From a bacterium M00.F.Ca.ET.205.01.1.1 (lineage in GTDB: Bacteria > Pseudomonadota > Alphaproteobacteria > Rhizobiales > Rhizobiaceae): 64,000 nt of DNA. Where the stretch lies: the NCBI GenBank assembly GCA_004791255.1, contig SRUQ01000004.1:138031-202030 (forward strand). The letters are read 5' to 3'. Of this stretch, positions 25,942-39,100 are shown in pieces. The translations under genes were made by a program, and so were the position numbers. Below the pieces are notes generated by a model, which saw only the letters and a program-made list of their open reading frames with translations, did no database searches and had not been told where the DNA came from. Within the stretch, counting starts at the first letter, position 1, and each line of letters begins with the position of its first letter.

Positions 25942-26427
25942 ATGCCCAGCAATGTCTTCCGCTTCGACGAAAGCTGGCAGATCCCCGAGGGCACGCCGCA
26001 GGAGGTGTGGGATGTCTTGTCCGACGCGGAATTGCTGCCGCTGTGGTGGGGCGACGTCTACAGGGAGGTGGTGCCGCTCGACAGGAAGGGCAAGGCGACC
26101 GTCGGCTCGCGCGCCAGGGCACGCGCAAGGGGCGCCCTGCCCTATGAGCTGAACTTCATCATCGAGGCCGCCGAGCTGGAGCCCGGTCGGCTGGTCGTCG
26201 TAAAGACCCTTGGTGACTTCGACGGGCTTTGGCGGGCGGAACTGTCGCCTTCGGGCGCCGGCACCCATGTCCAGCTGATCTGGCAGGTCACCGTGCTGCG
26301 CCCGATCCTGAAATTTTTCGCGCCGCTGCTGCGGCCGGCTTTCGCTTGGAACCACCGCTGGACCACGCCACGCGGCGAAGCCGGCCTGCGGCGCTATCTC
26401 GCGGCGAAGAAGCGTGGGTCGGCCTAG
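25942..26427 (+). CDS. SRPBCC-family (START-like) protein
   Basis: 161 residues from ATG 25942, with GGGGAGGAA just upstream. The helix-grip pattern of SRPBCC or polyketide-cyclase-like proteins is seen: [20 protein letters not shown] near the N-terminus, [10 protein letters not shown], and [19 protein letters not shown]. These bind hydrophobic ligands in a cavity. No ligand can be assigned. Confidence 0.75.
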   Translation: MPSNVFRFDESWQIPEGTPQEVWDVLSDAELLPLWWGDVYREVVPLDRKGKATVGSRARARARGALPYELNFIIEAAELEPGRLVVVKTLGDFDGLWRAELSPSGAGTHVQLIWQVTVLRPILKFFAPLLRPAFAWNHRWTTPRGEAGLRRYLAAKKRGSA

Positions 26428-26490
26428 CCGCTACGGCGACCTTCCGGCAGCCGCAACCCTATCCGACTCTGCGTGTTGGATCTGCGGCAT

Positions 26491-27516
26491 TCACCAGTTG
26501 CGGTTCAGCCATTCGCGCGAGGGCCGCTCGATGACGTAGTAGCTGCACAGTGCACAGGCAAAGGCCCCCGCCAGCATCAGCCATGGGTTGGTGCCTTGCT
26601 CGTAGACGAATTTGTAGAAGGGCTGCTGCCAGAGATACAGCGAATAGGACCACAGGCCCAGCGTCGTCATCGGCAAGGAGGACAGAAATCCGGAAAAGAT
26701 CCTTGTGCTGAAATCCAGCGCATTGACGGCAACAGCCAGCAGGGGCACCGCCAGGAGATAGTGGATCGGCGTCGGCACCGGATCCATGAACAGCAGAACC
26801 GCCACGGCTGCCGCCGCCACGGCGACATAGGGTCCCTTCAAGAACGCGGGCAGCTTGCCGTCGGCCTTGATCAGGCAGACGGCCGCCGACAGCAGGATCG
26901 AGGCGATATGCACGTCGGTGCGCCAGTATGTGGTTTCGTAGTCCATATGGAGGAACCAGTACGAGACTGCACCGTTGGCCATGGCCAGCACTGCCAGCCC
27001 CAGGAGCAGCGGAACGACGCGGCCGCGGCGGGTAACGACGGCGCTGATCAGCGCCAGGATGATGTAGGCGTGCTCTTCCACGCACAGTGACCAGATATGG
27101 TCGAGCGCGCCGGCCCGGTTGATGAGAATTCCGGCATAGTTGTAGGTGAAAGTCACCGCCGTCAGCGCCGCCTTCCCTTTGAAAGCGACGAACGTGCCGG
27201 ACAGCGCGACCATCGAGACGACCACGAACACCAGCAGTGCGGGATAGATGCGCGAGAAGCGGCGCTTGAAGAACTTCTTCAACGGATAGCGCTCGATGAA
27301 AAGGATTTCGGCCATCAGCCGGCCACTGAGCACGAAGAAGAACTCGACGCCCAGAACCCCGAGATTGATGCCGGGGACAGGAAAGAAGTGGCCAATGAGC
27401 ACTAGCGCGATCGACAGCCCGCGCCAGCCATCGAGATAGGCCAGCCTTGTTCTGGCGGCAGATCTGTCGGCGATGAATCGGGGCGGCGCCATATGGGTGG
27501 CGGAAACTTCGGACAT
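26491..27516 (-). CDS. Acyltransferase 3 family membrane protein
   Basis: About 341 residues from ATG 27516, preceded by AAAGGA. An OafA/NodX-type acyltransferase: the conserved start is TRLAYLDGWRGLSIALVLIGHFFPV with the catalytic His, then GVLGVEFFFVLSGRLMAEIL and FKRRFSRIYPALLVF. About ten hydrophobic segments span the inner membrane, and no SGNH domain follows. Expected to transfer an acyl group, commonly acetyl, to a surface polysaccharide or lipid. A perfect palindrome lies 78 bp upstream. Confidence 0.85.
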   Translation of the reverse strand: MSEVSATHMAPPRFIADRSAARTRLAYLDGWRGLSIALVLIGHFFPVPGINLGVLGVEFFFVLSGRLMAEILFIERYPLKKFFKRRFSRIYPALLVFVVVSMVALSGTFVAFKGKAALTAVTFTYNYAGILINRAGALDHIWSLCVEEHAYIILALISAVVTRRGRVVPLLLGLAVLAMANGAVSYWFLHMDYETTYWRTDVHIASILLSAAVCLIKADGKLPAFLKGPYVAVAAAAVAVLLFMDPVPTPIHYLLAVPLLAVAVNALDFSTRIFSGFLSSLPMTTLGLWSYSLYLWQQPFYKFVYEQGTNPWLMLAGAFACALCSYYVIERPSREWLNRNW

Positions 27517-27593
27517 GCCGATCCTTTCGCATTGGTCATGCGAAAGGGCACGGCGGTACACAGTCCGAACCCGGCTCGCATTCCCGCCCCGAA

Positions 27594-27614
27594 CCATATT
27601 GCAGTGCAATATGG
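27594..27614. promoter_or_regulatory. Perfect 21-bp palindrome upstream of acyltransferase gene
   Basis: ccatattgc-agt-gcaatatgg: arms of nine perfectly paired bases around a three-base centre, a strong candidate operator. It lies 78 bp upstream of the acyltransferase start. No regulator gene is adjacent. Confidence 0.7.
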
Positions 27615-27741
27615 GATTGTGCAAGTGCGAGATCGCCCGGAAGCTGTTCGAGGGGAGCATCGGCCGCGACTGCTTCAAGCAACAAATTGGCGCGCAATGG
27701 CGATTTCCGTAGGGAATTGAGCAGTTCCAGGCCGCGCCCAC

Positions 27742-27768
27742 GGAAAGGGGCCATGACGGCCCCTTTCC
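27742..27768 (-). terminator. Terminator hairpin after the molybdenum hydroxylase operon
   Basis: ggaaaggggcc at 27742-27752 and ggcccctttcc at 27758-27768 form an 11-bp perfect stem with a five-base loop, 20 bp beyond the stop codon of the CoxM-like gene. No long T-run follows on the minus strand. Confidence 0.65.
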
Positions 27769-27787
27769 TTAGCGGCGACTGGTTGTG

Positions 27788-28585
27788 TCACGCGTTGGCG
27801 GCGGCCACCGCCCGCTTGGCCATCACCGCGACCAGATTGGCGCGGTAGTCGGCGGAGGCATGGATGTCACTCATCAGGTTCTTGGCCGAAACTTTGACCC
27901 CATTGAGCGCCGCAGCGTCAAAAGTCTTCGCCAGCGCGGCCTCGATCTCCTTGGAGCGGAAGACGCCGTCATCGCCGGCGCCGGTGACCGCGACGCTGAC
28001 GCCGTCCTTGCCCTTGGCCACGAACACGCCGACGATGGCGTAGCGCGAGGCCGGGTTGCGGAATTTTTCATAGGCCGCCTTTGCCGGCGCGCTGAAGGTG
28101 ACGGCGGTAATGATCTCGCCCTCCTTCAGCGCCGTCTCGAACAGGCCCTTGAAGAACTTGTCGGCTGTAATCGCGCGCTTGTTGGTGACGATGGTGGCGC
28201 CGAGCGCCAGCATGGCCGCCGGATAATCCGCCGCCGGGTCGTTGTTGGCGATCGAGCCGCCGATCGTGCCCTTGTGGCGCACTGCCGGATCGCCGATCAG
28301 CGATGCCAGATGGGCAAGTGCCGGACAGGCCTTCTTCAGTTTTTCGTCATTGGCGACGTCGAAATGCGTCGTGGCCGCACCAATGGTGACAGTCCTGCCC
28401 GACACTTTGACGCCCTGCAGATCCTTGATCCGCGACAGGTCGACAAGATCGGAAGGTGCCGCGAGCCGCGTTTTCATGGCGGGGATCAGCGTCATGCCGC
28501 CTGACAGCAGCTTTGCATCGCCGCTCTTCACCAGCTTGGCGGCGTCAGCGACCGAGGCGGCGCGGTGATAGTTGACCGAGTACAT
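27788..28585 (-). CDS. CoxM-like FAD-binding subunit, molybdenum hydroxylase
   Basis: 265 residues of the FAD-binding type used by CO dehydrogenase and xanthine dehydrogenase-family enzymes: [16 protein letters not shown] for FAD binding, and [20 protein letters not shown]. It is the last gene of a minus-strand S-L-M operon, 12 bp after the large subunit. It would carry electrons from the 2Fe-2S subunit to an acceptor. The substrate depends on the large subunit. Confidence 0.85.
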   Translation of the reverse strand: MYSVNYHRAASVADAAKLVKSGDAKLLSGGMTLIPAMKTRLAAPSDLVDLSRIKDLQGVKVSGRTVTIGAATTHFDVANDEKLKKACPALAHLASLIGDPAVRHKGTIGGSIANNDPAADYPAAMLALGATIVTNKRAITADKFFKGLFETALKEGEIITAVTFSAPAKAAYEKFRNPASRYAIVGVFVAKGKDGVSVAVTGAGDDGVFRSKEIEAALAKTFDAAALNGVKVSAKNLMSDIHASADYRANLVAVMAKRAVAAANA

Positions 28586-28597
28586 GGGTTTTCCTCC

Positions 28598-30946
<2,349 letters not shown>

Positions 30947-30965
30947 AGGAAATTCCTCCCGAATT

Positions 30966-31069
30966 TAGGGGAGTAGGGCAGTAGGGGAGTAAGGGAGTAG
31001 GGAAAAGCCGTCCAGTTGCGTTGGCCTTTTTACCCTACTCCCCTACTGCCCTACTCCCCTATTCCCTTA
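30966..31069. repeat. Long inverted repeat (hairpin) between CoxS- and CoxL-like genes
   Basis: The left arm (30966-31002, G-rich, built from ggggagtagggc-like units) is the near-exact reverse complement of the right arm (31033-31069, C-rich), with about 30 bases between. About 26 consecutive bases pair, then one short offset. Each arm itself contains two or three short direct repeats. On the transcript it would form a very stable stem, placed just after the CoxS-like stop and 20 bp before the CoxL-like start. It may tune subunit expression or protect mRNA ends. Confidence 0.8.
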
Positions 31070-31072
31070 TGC

Positions 31073-31573
<501 letters not shown>

Positions 31574-31811
31574 GAATCCTCCCTGGATATCAACCTTGGT
31601 CATCACGCTGCCGACGCAGTACTGGCGCTTCGGCCATGCGCTATTCGTACACCGCACAAGGCGCAAAAAACAGCGCGGCGCAAAAGCCGGATCATTGTAC
31701 TTTCGATCATGGGTGTGACTAAACAACCCCGTTCCCTCGCCCCATTGCCAAACCAGCGATTGGCGGCAACAATGTCAATCGACGCCCAACCGCCGGACTC
31801 AAAAAAAGGCG

Positions 31812-33020
31812 GTGCGGAAGTGGCGTCGGAGGAAATGCGGGAGAACGCCGCTGACAAGTTCACGGACGCGCTACGCATGTGGCTTGTCGGCGCTGACCAC
31901 GGACGAGCCGGACGCTGACGCCTTCGCACGCGCGGTGGCCGCGGAAGCCGCCGCCATCGACGCCGGCTTTGCCTTGCTGTTCTTTTCCCAGAGCCTTGTC
32001 GAGGCCGACGCCCTGTCCCAGGCGCTCAGCGTTCATGCGCCAACGCTGCGCCACGCCGGCTGCTCGACCGCCGGCGAGATCACGCCGCAAGGCCTCGAGG
32101 AAGGCCACATCCTGGCCATGCTGTTGCCTTCGTCGTCTTTCACCGCGGTCAGCGCCACGGTCGACAATCTGTCTTCCTCAGGCATGGACAGGATCACCGG
32201 TGATGTCGAAGCGCTGAGGCGCACGCTGCGCGGGCGCGCCGGCAGCGAGCGGACCAGCAACACCTTCGCGCTCTGCTTCATCGACGGGCTGTCCTACGCC
32301 GAGGAAGCGGTGAGTTCGGCCATCCACTGGGGCCTCGACGACATCCCCTTGCTGGGCGGCTCGGCCGGCGACGACCTGAAATTCGAAACCACGCGCCTGA
32401 TCTCCGACGGCAAGGTCACCTCGGACAGCGCCATCATCGTGCTGATCGCCACGGAAATCCCTTTCCACGTCTTCAAGACCGACAATTTCATTCCCACGGA
32501 CGAGAAGCTGGTGGTGACGGCGTCCGACCCCGACCACCGCATCGTGCGCGAGTTCAACGCCGTCAACGCGGCGCAGGAATACGCCGCTTCGGTCGGCATC
32601 GTGCCGCAAACGCTGACGCCGCTCAGCTTCGCCTCGCATCCGGTGGTGGTGAAGGTGGGCGGCGAATATTACTGCCGCTCGATCCAGAAGATGCACGCCG
32701 ATGGCTCGCTGTCGTTCTTCTGTGCCATCGACGATGGCATCGTGCTGTCGATCGCCCAGCCCAAGGACATGGTGGAATCGACCCGCGCCGCGTTGCGCGA
32801 CGTCGAAGAGAGGCTCGGCGGGATCGACATGATCATCGGCTTCGACTGCGTGCTGCGCCGGCTGGATGCGCGCAACCGGCAGGTTTTTCGCGACATTTCC
32901 GAACTCTACCGGGTCAACAACGTCATCGGCTTCGGGACCTATGGCGAGCAATACCGCTCGATGCACCTCAACCAGACCTTCACCGGCATCGCCTTCGGCG
33001 AGCGCCGGGCCGCCGAGTGA
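31812..33020 (+). CDS. FIST-domain sensor protein
   Basis: About 402 residues with FIST N and C domains: ACGLSALTTDEPDADAFARA, CSTAGEITPQGLEEGHILAM, LCFIDGLSYAEEAV, PLLGGSAGDDLKFE and, at the end, NVIGFGTYGEQYRSMHLNQT. FIST proteins are ligand-binding sensors working with kinases. The start is uncertain: the frame opens at GTG 31812 with no ribosome-binding site. A more natural N-terminus ([14 protein letters not shown] at 31772) lies in another frame and would join the FIST frame only if one base were skipped, for instance in the A7 run at 31801. A histidine kinase follows by 7 bp. Confidence 0.8.
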   Translation: MRKWRRRKCGRTPLTSSRTRYACGLSALTTDEPDADAFARAVAAEAAAIDAGFALLFFSQSLVEADALSQALSVHAPTLRHAGCSTAGEITPQGLEEGHILAMLLPSSSFTAVSATVDNLSSSGMDRITGDVEALRRTLRGRAGSERTSNTFALCFIDGLSYAEEAVSSAIHWGLDDIPLLGGSAGDDLKFETTRLISDGKVTSDSAIIVLIATEIPFHVFKTDNFIPTDEKLVVTASDPDHRIVREFNAVNAAQEYAASVGIVPQTLTPLSFASHPVVVKVGGEYYCRSIQKMHADGSLSFFCAIDDGIVLSIAQPKDMVESTRAALRDVEERLGGIDMIIGFDCVLRRLDARNRQVFRDISELYRVNNVIGFGTYGEQYRSMHLNQTFTGIAFGERRAAE

Positions 33021-33027
33021 GGCAGCC

Positions 33028-34368
33028 GTGCCGCTCAAGGACATAAACGACCTCGAGAAACTGAAGAAGATCAACGCCGCACTGGTCAGCCGCGTCGAGC
33101 GTTCGATGGACCAGCAAGGCAACGCCTTCTCGCTGTTCCAGACCGCGATTTCGCTGGAGAGCCGGGTGCGCACGCGCACCGAGGAACTGCACTCGACCTT
33201 GCGCCGGCTGGAGCAGTCGAACATCGACCTCAGCGCCGCCAAGGAAAACGCCGAACTGGCGAACCTGTCCAAGACCCGTTTCCTCGCCGCCGCCAGCCAC
33301 GACGTGCTGCAACCGCTCAATGCCGCGCATTTGTCGGTCTCGGCACTCGCCGAGGTGCAGACCAGCGACGAAGGCCGCAAGTTGGTGCGGCAGGTCGAGC
33401 GCTCGCTGGAGACGATGGAGGACCTGCTGCGCACGCTGCTCGACATCTCCAAGCTCGACGCCGGCGTGGTCCAGGCCGACATCGGCGATGTCAGCCTGGA
33501 AGCGCTGTTCTCGTCGCTGCGTTCGGATTTCCAGCCGGTGGCGGAGCAGAAGGGGCTGTCGCTGAAATTCCGTGCCGTCAACGCGGTGGTCCGCTCCGAC
33601 CGGACGCTGCTGCGCCGCATCCTGCAGAACATCCTGTCCAACGCGCTCGGCTACACCCGCTCGGGCGGCGTGCTGGTCGGCACCAGGCATCGCGGCGACA
33701 CCATCCGCATCGATGTCGCCGACACTGGCTGCGGCATTCCCGACGACCAGCGCGAGGCGGTGTTCGAGGAATTCCACCGCGGCACCCCGCCAACCAATGC
33801 CGGGCTTGACGGCGGTGGGCTGGGGCTCGGGCTCGCCATCGTGCGCCGTATGGCCACCGCGCTCGGCCACCCCGTGACGTTCTCGTCCAGGGTCGGGCGC
33901 GGCACGATCTTCCACATCGATGTGCCGGTCGGCCTTGGTGCCACCGCCGATGCCGTGGCCAATGCCGCCAGCCTGGAGAAGCCGCGTGGCTACGGCCTGT
34001 TCGGCACCAGGGTGCTGCTGATCGAAAACGATGCCGAGGTTCTGCAGGCGATGACCTTCCTGCTCGAACGCTGGCAGTGCCTGGTGCGGTCCGCGACGTC
34101 GACCGACGATGCGCTCGATATGCTTGGCGATACCGACTGGCTGCCCGACATCGTCATCGCCGACCAGCATCTCGACGGCGGCGATCTCGGCACCGCGACC
34201 ATAGCCGAGGTACGCGACTATCTCGGCCGCGCCGTGCCGGCGCTGATCGTCACCGCCGACAGTTCCGAAGCGGTCGCCAAGGCCACCCGCGCCGGCGGCA
34301 TCGAACTGATGCGCAAACCAGTAAAGCCGGCGCAATTGCGAGCGCTGCTGGCGCATTTGCTGGCTTAA
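33028..34368 (+). CDS. Hybrid histidine kinase with C-terminal receiver domain
   Basis: About 446 residues from GTG 33028. Coiled-coil N-terminus, then the H-box AAASHDVLQPLNAAHLSVSA (His near 91), N-box LRRILQNILSNALGYTRSGG, G1 motif VADTGCGIPDDQ and G2 motif DGGGLGLGLAIVRRM. The C-terminal receiver domain has IVIADQHLDGG (Asp near 378). No transmembrane segment is seen. It probably receives its signal from the FIST protein just upstream, as in FIST/NahK-type pairs. A LuxR-type response regulator lies 10 kb downstream, beyond the Rhs island. Confidence 0.85.
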   Translation: MPLKDINDLEKLKKINAALVSRVERSMDQQGNAFSLFQTAISLESRVRTRTEELHSTLRRLEQSNIDLSAAKENAELANLSKTRFLAAASHDVLQPLNAAHLSVSALAEVQTSDEGRKLVRQVERSLETMEDLLRTLLDISKLDAGVVQADIGDVSLEALFSSLRSDFQPVAEQKGLSLKFRAVNAVVRSDRTLLRRILQNILSNALGYTRSGGVLVGTRHRGDTIRIDVADTGCGIPDDQREAVFEEFHRGTPPTNAGLDGGGLGLGLAIVRRMATALGHPVTFSSRVGRGTIFHIDVPVGLGATADAVANAASLEKPRGYGLFGTRVLLIENDAEVLQAMTFLLERWQCLVRSATSTDDALDMLGDTDWLPDIVIADQHLDGGDLGTATIAEVRDYLGRAVPALIVTADSSEAVAKATRAGGIELMRKPVKPAQLRALLAHLLA

Positions 34369-34596
34369 AGAAAAATCTTCAGCATCATACGAAGTAATAG
34401 AGCCGCCCGCATTGAAAGACAGCGGGTTGGACAATCCCGTTGTGTTTTGAGGCATGCTTAGCCGATTGTCTTATCGCATCCGGTCTACGGAAATCGCCTT
34501 TCAAAGAAAGCTGTGGATAAAGCAGCTACAACAAGTTGTCGTTGTATTCGGTTGATAGCGCCGCGTTAAGTGTAAGCAAATTGCTCGGGGGGATTC

Positions 34597-36126
34597 ATGA
34601 AGCGGTTGCTTGTTGGCGCGGCAGTGCTTGCCGCTGGTGTCGTTGGCGCGGATGTTTCTTTCGTTTCTTATATTAGCGGAAGCGCGGGGGCAGTAGCCTT
34701 CGCGCAAGAGGCGCAAGGGGCTTCCGGCAATACGGGCTTCGGCAATGGCGGGGCGGCGCTGGGATCGGGCGGGCAACCCGCGAACAGCACGGCGACATCC
34801 TCTGATCCATCGTCAGGAACCGGCGGTTCCAGCGGCACGCAGGCCGCCAGCAATCCCGATCAGGCGGCCAAGGTTGGCGCCAAGCCAGCGGATGACAAGA
34901 CCACGGGCGATGACGCCAAGACCAGCGACACAAAATCCGCCGATACCAAGACGACCGGCGCGAAGGCAGGCGCCAAGGCGGCCAAGACGACCGACACAGA
35001 GGCCGCACCGGAGGAGCCTGCCGCGGCCCAGGCAATGGCCGCTGCAGCAACAACCACCGACAGCGGCGACCCGGAGGCGGTCGGCACGCCGAAGGTCGAT
35101 CTGCCCAAGGCTGCCGGCAACGGCAATCTCGGCTATTCCATCGCCATCGATGTTCCTGATCTCCACGGCATCGAGCCGCAGATCGCCCTCAACTACAATT
35201 CTTCCCGCAAGACCAAGCTCGGCGGCCTCTATCAGGGCTGGCTCGGCTATGCCTGGGGGCTCGACGGCATCGATGTGATCGAGCGGGCAAGCCCTGGCTA
35301 TGGCATGCCGGTCTACGATGCGACCGACATCTATCTGCTCGACGGCCAGGCGATGGTCGCCTGCGTTGCCGGCATGGTGTCGCCGTCCTGCGCGACCGGC
35401 GGCACCCATGCGACGGAGAATGAAAGCTATCGCCGCATTGCGCTGAACAGCACCACCAATGAATGGAAGGTCACGGATCGCGACGGCACGGTCTCGACCT
35501 TCCGTTCTGTGGCGGCGGTCGCGAACCTCACCCCAACCGCCGGCACACCTGCCTATGACCTTGCCATGAGCTACCGCTGGCTGCTGACCTCGGTGACTGA
35601 CACCAACGGCAACAGCGTGGCTTACACCTACACCTGCCCTGCGAGTCCGGTCTGCTATCCCGACTCCGTCAGTTACAACGGCACGATCGTAAAATTCTAC
35701 TACGAGACGCGTCCGGACATGATCCTGATGGGCAATGGCCGCGACATCTCGGAGACCAGCCAGCGCATCAAGACGATTGGCGTCACTGTCAACGGCGCGG
35801 CGCGTAGCGCCTACAAGCTGACCTATGACCAGGCGCCATTCTCCAACGCCTCGCGGCTGACCCAGGTCACCCGCTACGGCACCGACGCCACCATCGCAAC
35901 AGACGGCACCATCAGCGTCGGGACATCGAAGGTCATCGGCCAGATGACTTATCAGAATACTGATGGGGTGTATGGGACTGTGGCCGCCTCATTGCTGGGC
36001 GGATTCGGAACGCCATCGCCGCGAACGGTTGGCGATTTGGATGCCGACGGCCGAGATGAGATCTTTGGCGACCACATCCAGAACGTAGACACCTGTACCC
36101 CCAATCAGGTCCTTGCCCCGCTCTGA
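34597..36126 (+). CDS. Rhs/SpvB-type toxin, N-terminal part (broken by frameshift)
   Basis: 509 residues before a premature stop. A signal peptide ([18 protein letters not shown] onward) is followed by a Thr/Lys/Ala-rich linker (about 65-155) and an SpvB-like segment: [40 protein letters not shown]. It ends in an FG-GAP-like repeat, [15 protein letters not shown], after which the protein-like frame changes. The rest of the gene continues in another frame as the next feature. Together they would be a toxin of over 2000 residues. Confidence 0.8.
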   Translation: MKRLLVGAAVLAAGVVGADVSFVSYISGSAGAVAFAQEAQGASGNTGFGNGGAALGSGGQPANSTATSSDPSSGTGGSSGTQAASNPDQAAKVGAKPADDKTTGDDAKTSDTKSADTKTTGAKAGAKAAKTTDTEAAPEEPAAAQAMAAAATTTDSGDPEAVGTPKVDLPKAAGNGNLGYSIAIDVPDLHGIEPQIALNYNSSRKTKLGGLYQGWLGYAWGLDGIDVIERASPGYGMPVYDATDIYLLDGQAMVACVAGMVSPSCATGGTHATENESYRRIALNSTTNEWKVTDRDGTVSTFRSVAAVANLTPTAGTPAYDLAMSYRWLLTSVTDTNGNSVAYTYTCPASPVCYPDSVSYNGTIVKFYYETRPDMILMGNGRDISETSQRIKTIGVTVNGAARSAYKLTYDQAPFSNASRLTQVTRYGTDATIATDGTISVGTSKVIGQMTYQNTDGVYGTVAASLLGGFGTPSPRTVGDLDADGRDEIFGDHIQNVDTCTPNQVLAPL

Positions 36127-39100
36127 AGCGAACCAAGTATATCTACAAATTCAATTCGAGCGGCGCGCAAGCGGGAACGTCCTCGCTGCTTCTAGACACG
36201 CTCAGTAACCCCAACAGTGATCCGAATCCGCCGGAATATTTCTCGCAACCTGGCCGCTTTCTGGCTTCCAAAAATACAATGGATTTCGCGGACTCGGCCG
36301 TGCAAAACTCGGTGAACGGCGCCACTGGCCGGATCACCTATAACGCGACCAAATCGATCATCAAGACAGACGCTGCGCTGGGCCTTAGCAAAGTCGTGTG
36401 TCCGCCGACCGGATACCAGGCCGTCTGCGATGCCCTGCCGACAGCCCCAGCTTTTGGCTCCTCGATACCAGAAGCGGCGATTGTATCCGACACGGACGCC
36501 GATGGCATCGACGCCCTCAATGTCAATGCGGGTCTAAAATCCTTCGGTGTGGGCGATTTTCTCGGCAATGGCCATCAGTTGCCGCTCTTTTGGGCGGCTG
36601 GTTCCTCTGTAAAGAAGGGCGTGCTTTCAAACGGATCATGGCAAGGTGGCGGAACGTCGTTCAGCGGAATTGGCTGCGATACACAGCAATACGCTGGCCT
36701 GGGATATTGTGTGCTCGCCGATATTAACGGCGACGGAGCGACCGACATTTTCCGATTTAACGGCAGCAACACCAGCGCCGCGGTGTGGTTGTCGACCGGG
36801 GTCGGTTTCAAAAGCTACACCATGTCGTCGTTGTCCGGAACAAGTGCGATTGTTCGCGATTTCGACAATGATGGACGTGCAGACGTCATAACCGTCGGCG
36901 GAACAGTTCTATCGGGGCAAATTCGAACCGGTCCAGTCAAGGTTTTCTCGCTTCGCCAGTCTTCAACATCGATGACGCCGGTGCAGTTCACGCTGCCATC
37001 CGGGATTACCGCCGGGACGGTTGTTGGCGACTTCAACGGCGACGGCCTGCCGGATTTTACCGACTACGATCATATGTTCATCTCGAATGCCGGCACCGGC
37101 AATCCGAACCTTTTGAAGCAGATCACCACCGAACTCGGCGGCACGGTCGCGGTCGAGTACGCGCCGTCCTCGACCTGGGTCAACAACTACCTGCCGCAAT
37201 TGGTGCATGCGGTGACAAAACTTTCGGTGAGCGACGGCCGTGGCCAGACGGCGGTGTCGAGCTACACCTATGCCGGCGGTAAATACGATCCGGCGGCGCG
37301 CAAGTTCCTGGGCTTTGCCTCGATCGTCGAGACCAAACCGCTCGCCAATGGCGAGACGGCGCCTTCGACGGTGACGACCAGCTATCGCCAGGACCTTGCC
37401 AGCTACGGCCTGCCGTCGCTGACGGTGTGGAAGGATGGCGCGGGTGTCGTGCACAAGCAGGTGGCCGAGACCTATGCAGTCAACACCGCGAGCAAGCCAT
37501 ACACGGTGCAGAACACGGCGACCGACACGACGCTGACCGAGAATGTTTCGCGCACCTTGCGGGTCGAGCGGGGCTTCGATGCCTACAACAACATCACCAG
37601 CATCAAGGACTATGGCCGCACCGATATCAGCGGCGACGAGACCTGGACGACGCGCTACTTCGCGCCCAACACCTCCGCCTATATCGTGTCGCTGCCGCGC
37701 GCCGAAGCGGTGCAGGCGGGCTTCGATGGATCATTCCCGTATATCGGCTGGATCTCCAGCTACTACGACAACAACCATGCCCACAACACGACCCCGCCGA
37801 CCAAGGGCAACCTCACTCTACGGGTGGACTTCAAGGACATCTATTCGACACCGCAGAAGTTCAACGTTCAGTATTTCGCCTATGACAGCTATGGCAACAA
37901 GATCTCGGCCACCAATGGCCTCGGCCACAAGACCGAGTGGGATTTTGATCCGACCTATCACCTCTATCCGGTGACGCAGCGCGCGCCGCGCTATTTTGCC
38001 ACCGGCGGCCAACCGGCCGACGCGCGCTTTGTCTCGACCGCGACCTACAATGCTACCTGCGGGCTTCCCGCAACGAAGACCGATCCCAACGGCATTGTGA
38101 AGACTTTCACCTACGATGCCTTCTGCCGGCCTTATCAGGTCTCGCAGAATGTGCTTGGCGCCTATGCCAAGACGCGGTTCGAGAACGAAGGCAATCCGGC
38201 AACCCAGGCGTTGGTGAAGTACACGCCGCTGCCTAACGGCGCCGGCGAGGATTTTACCCGTTCCTTCTATGACGGGCTTGGCCGGGTCTATCGTGTCGAA
38301 ACCCCCGGAGAGACGGCGGCAGGCCCAAGGCGCATTGCCGAGAGCGACTACGATCTTCGCGGCAATGTGCTGCGCACCGCCTTCCCACGCTTTGTCGGCG
38401 ATGCCGCGCAGTGGACCACCAATTCCTATGACTGGGCCGACCGGCTGGTGCTGACGGTCAATCCTGATGCCAGCCAGCGCAGCTATGCGCACAATCTGGC
38501 CGCGGTCGATCTCGTCAACCCGCGGCTCAACGGCATGACGATGACCGACGAGCTTGGCCACCAGACCCGGACGGCATGGTCGACGCATGGCGATATCGCC
38601 GTCATCGTCCGCGACGTTCTGGGCCTCAGCCTGATGGAGACGCGCAGCTACGACGTGCTCGGCCGGCTGATCGGCGTCACCGACCCCGGCGGCTCCAACT
38701 GGTCCTACACCTATGACCTGCTCGGCAACCGGCTGTCGGCCTCCGATCCCGATCTCGGCATCTGGACCTACGTCTACGATGGCGCCAACCGGCTGGTCAG
38801 CCAGACGGACGCCAGGGGCGCCGTCACCAGCCTCAGCTACGACCAGATGGACCGGCTGATCCTGAAGACGGCAACGGCGCCGGGCGGCAGCCCGGTGACG
38901 CTGACGCAGAACAGCTATGATCAGGCGGCCGCCGGCTCCTACAACATCGGTCAGTTGACCACCTCGACCAATCCAGCCGCCGCGCAAAGCTTCAAATATG
39001 ATGGCCTCGGCAAGGTGGCGCGGCAGGATGCCACGATCGGCATGCTGACCCACACCACCACCACGCTGCGCGATGCCTCAGGGCAAACGCTGGCGACACA

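Noticed and set aside
32178..34455. Long minus-strand frames opposite FIST and histidine kinase genes
   Set aside because: No recognisable motifs; the plus strand carries all FIST and kinase motifs.
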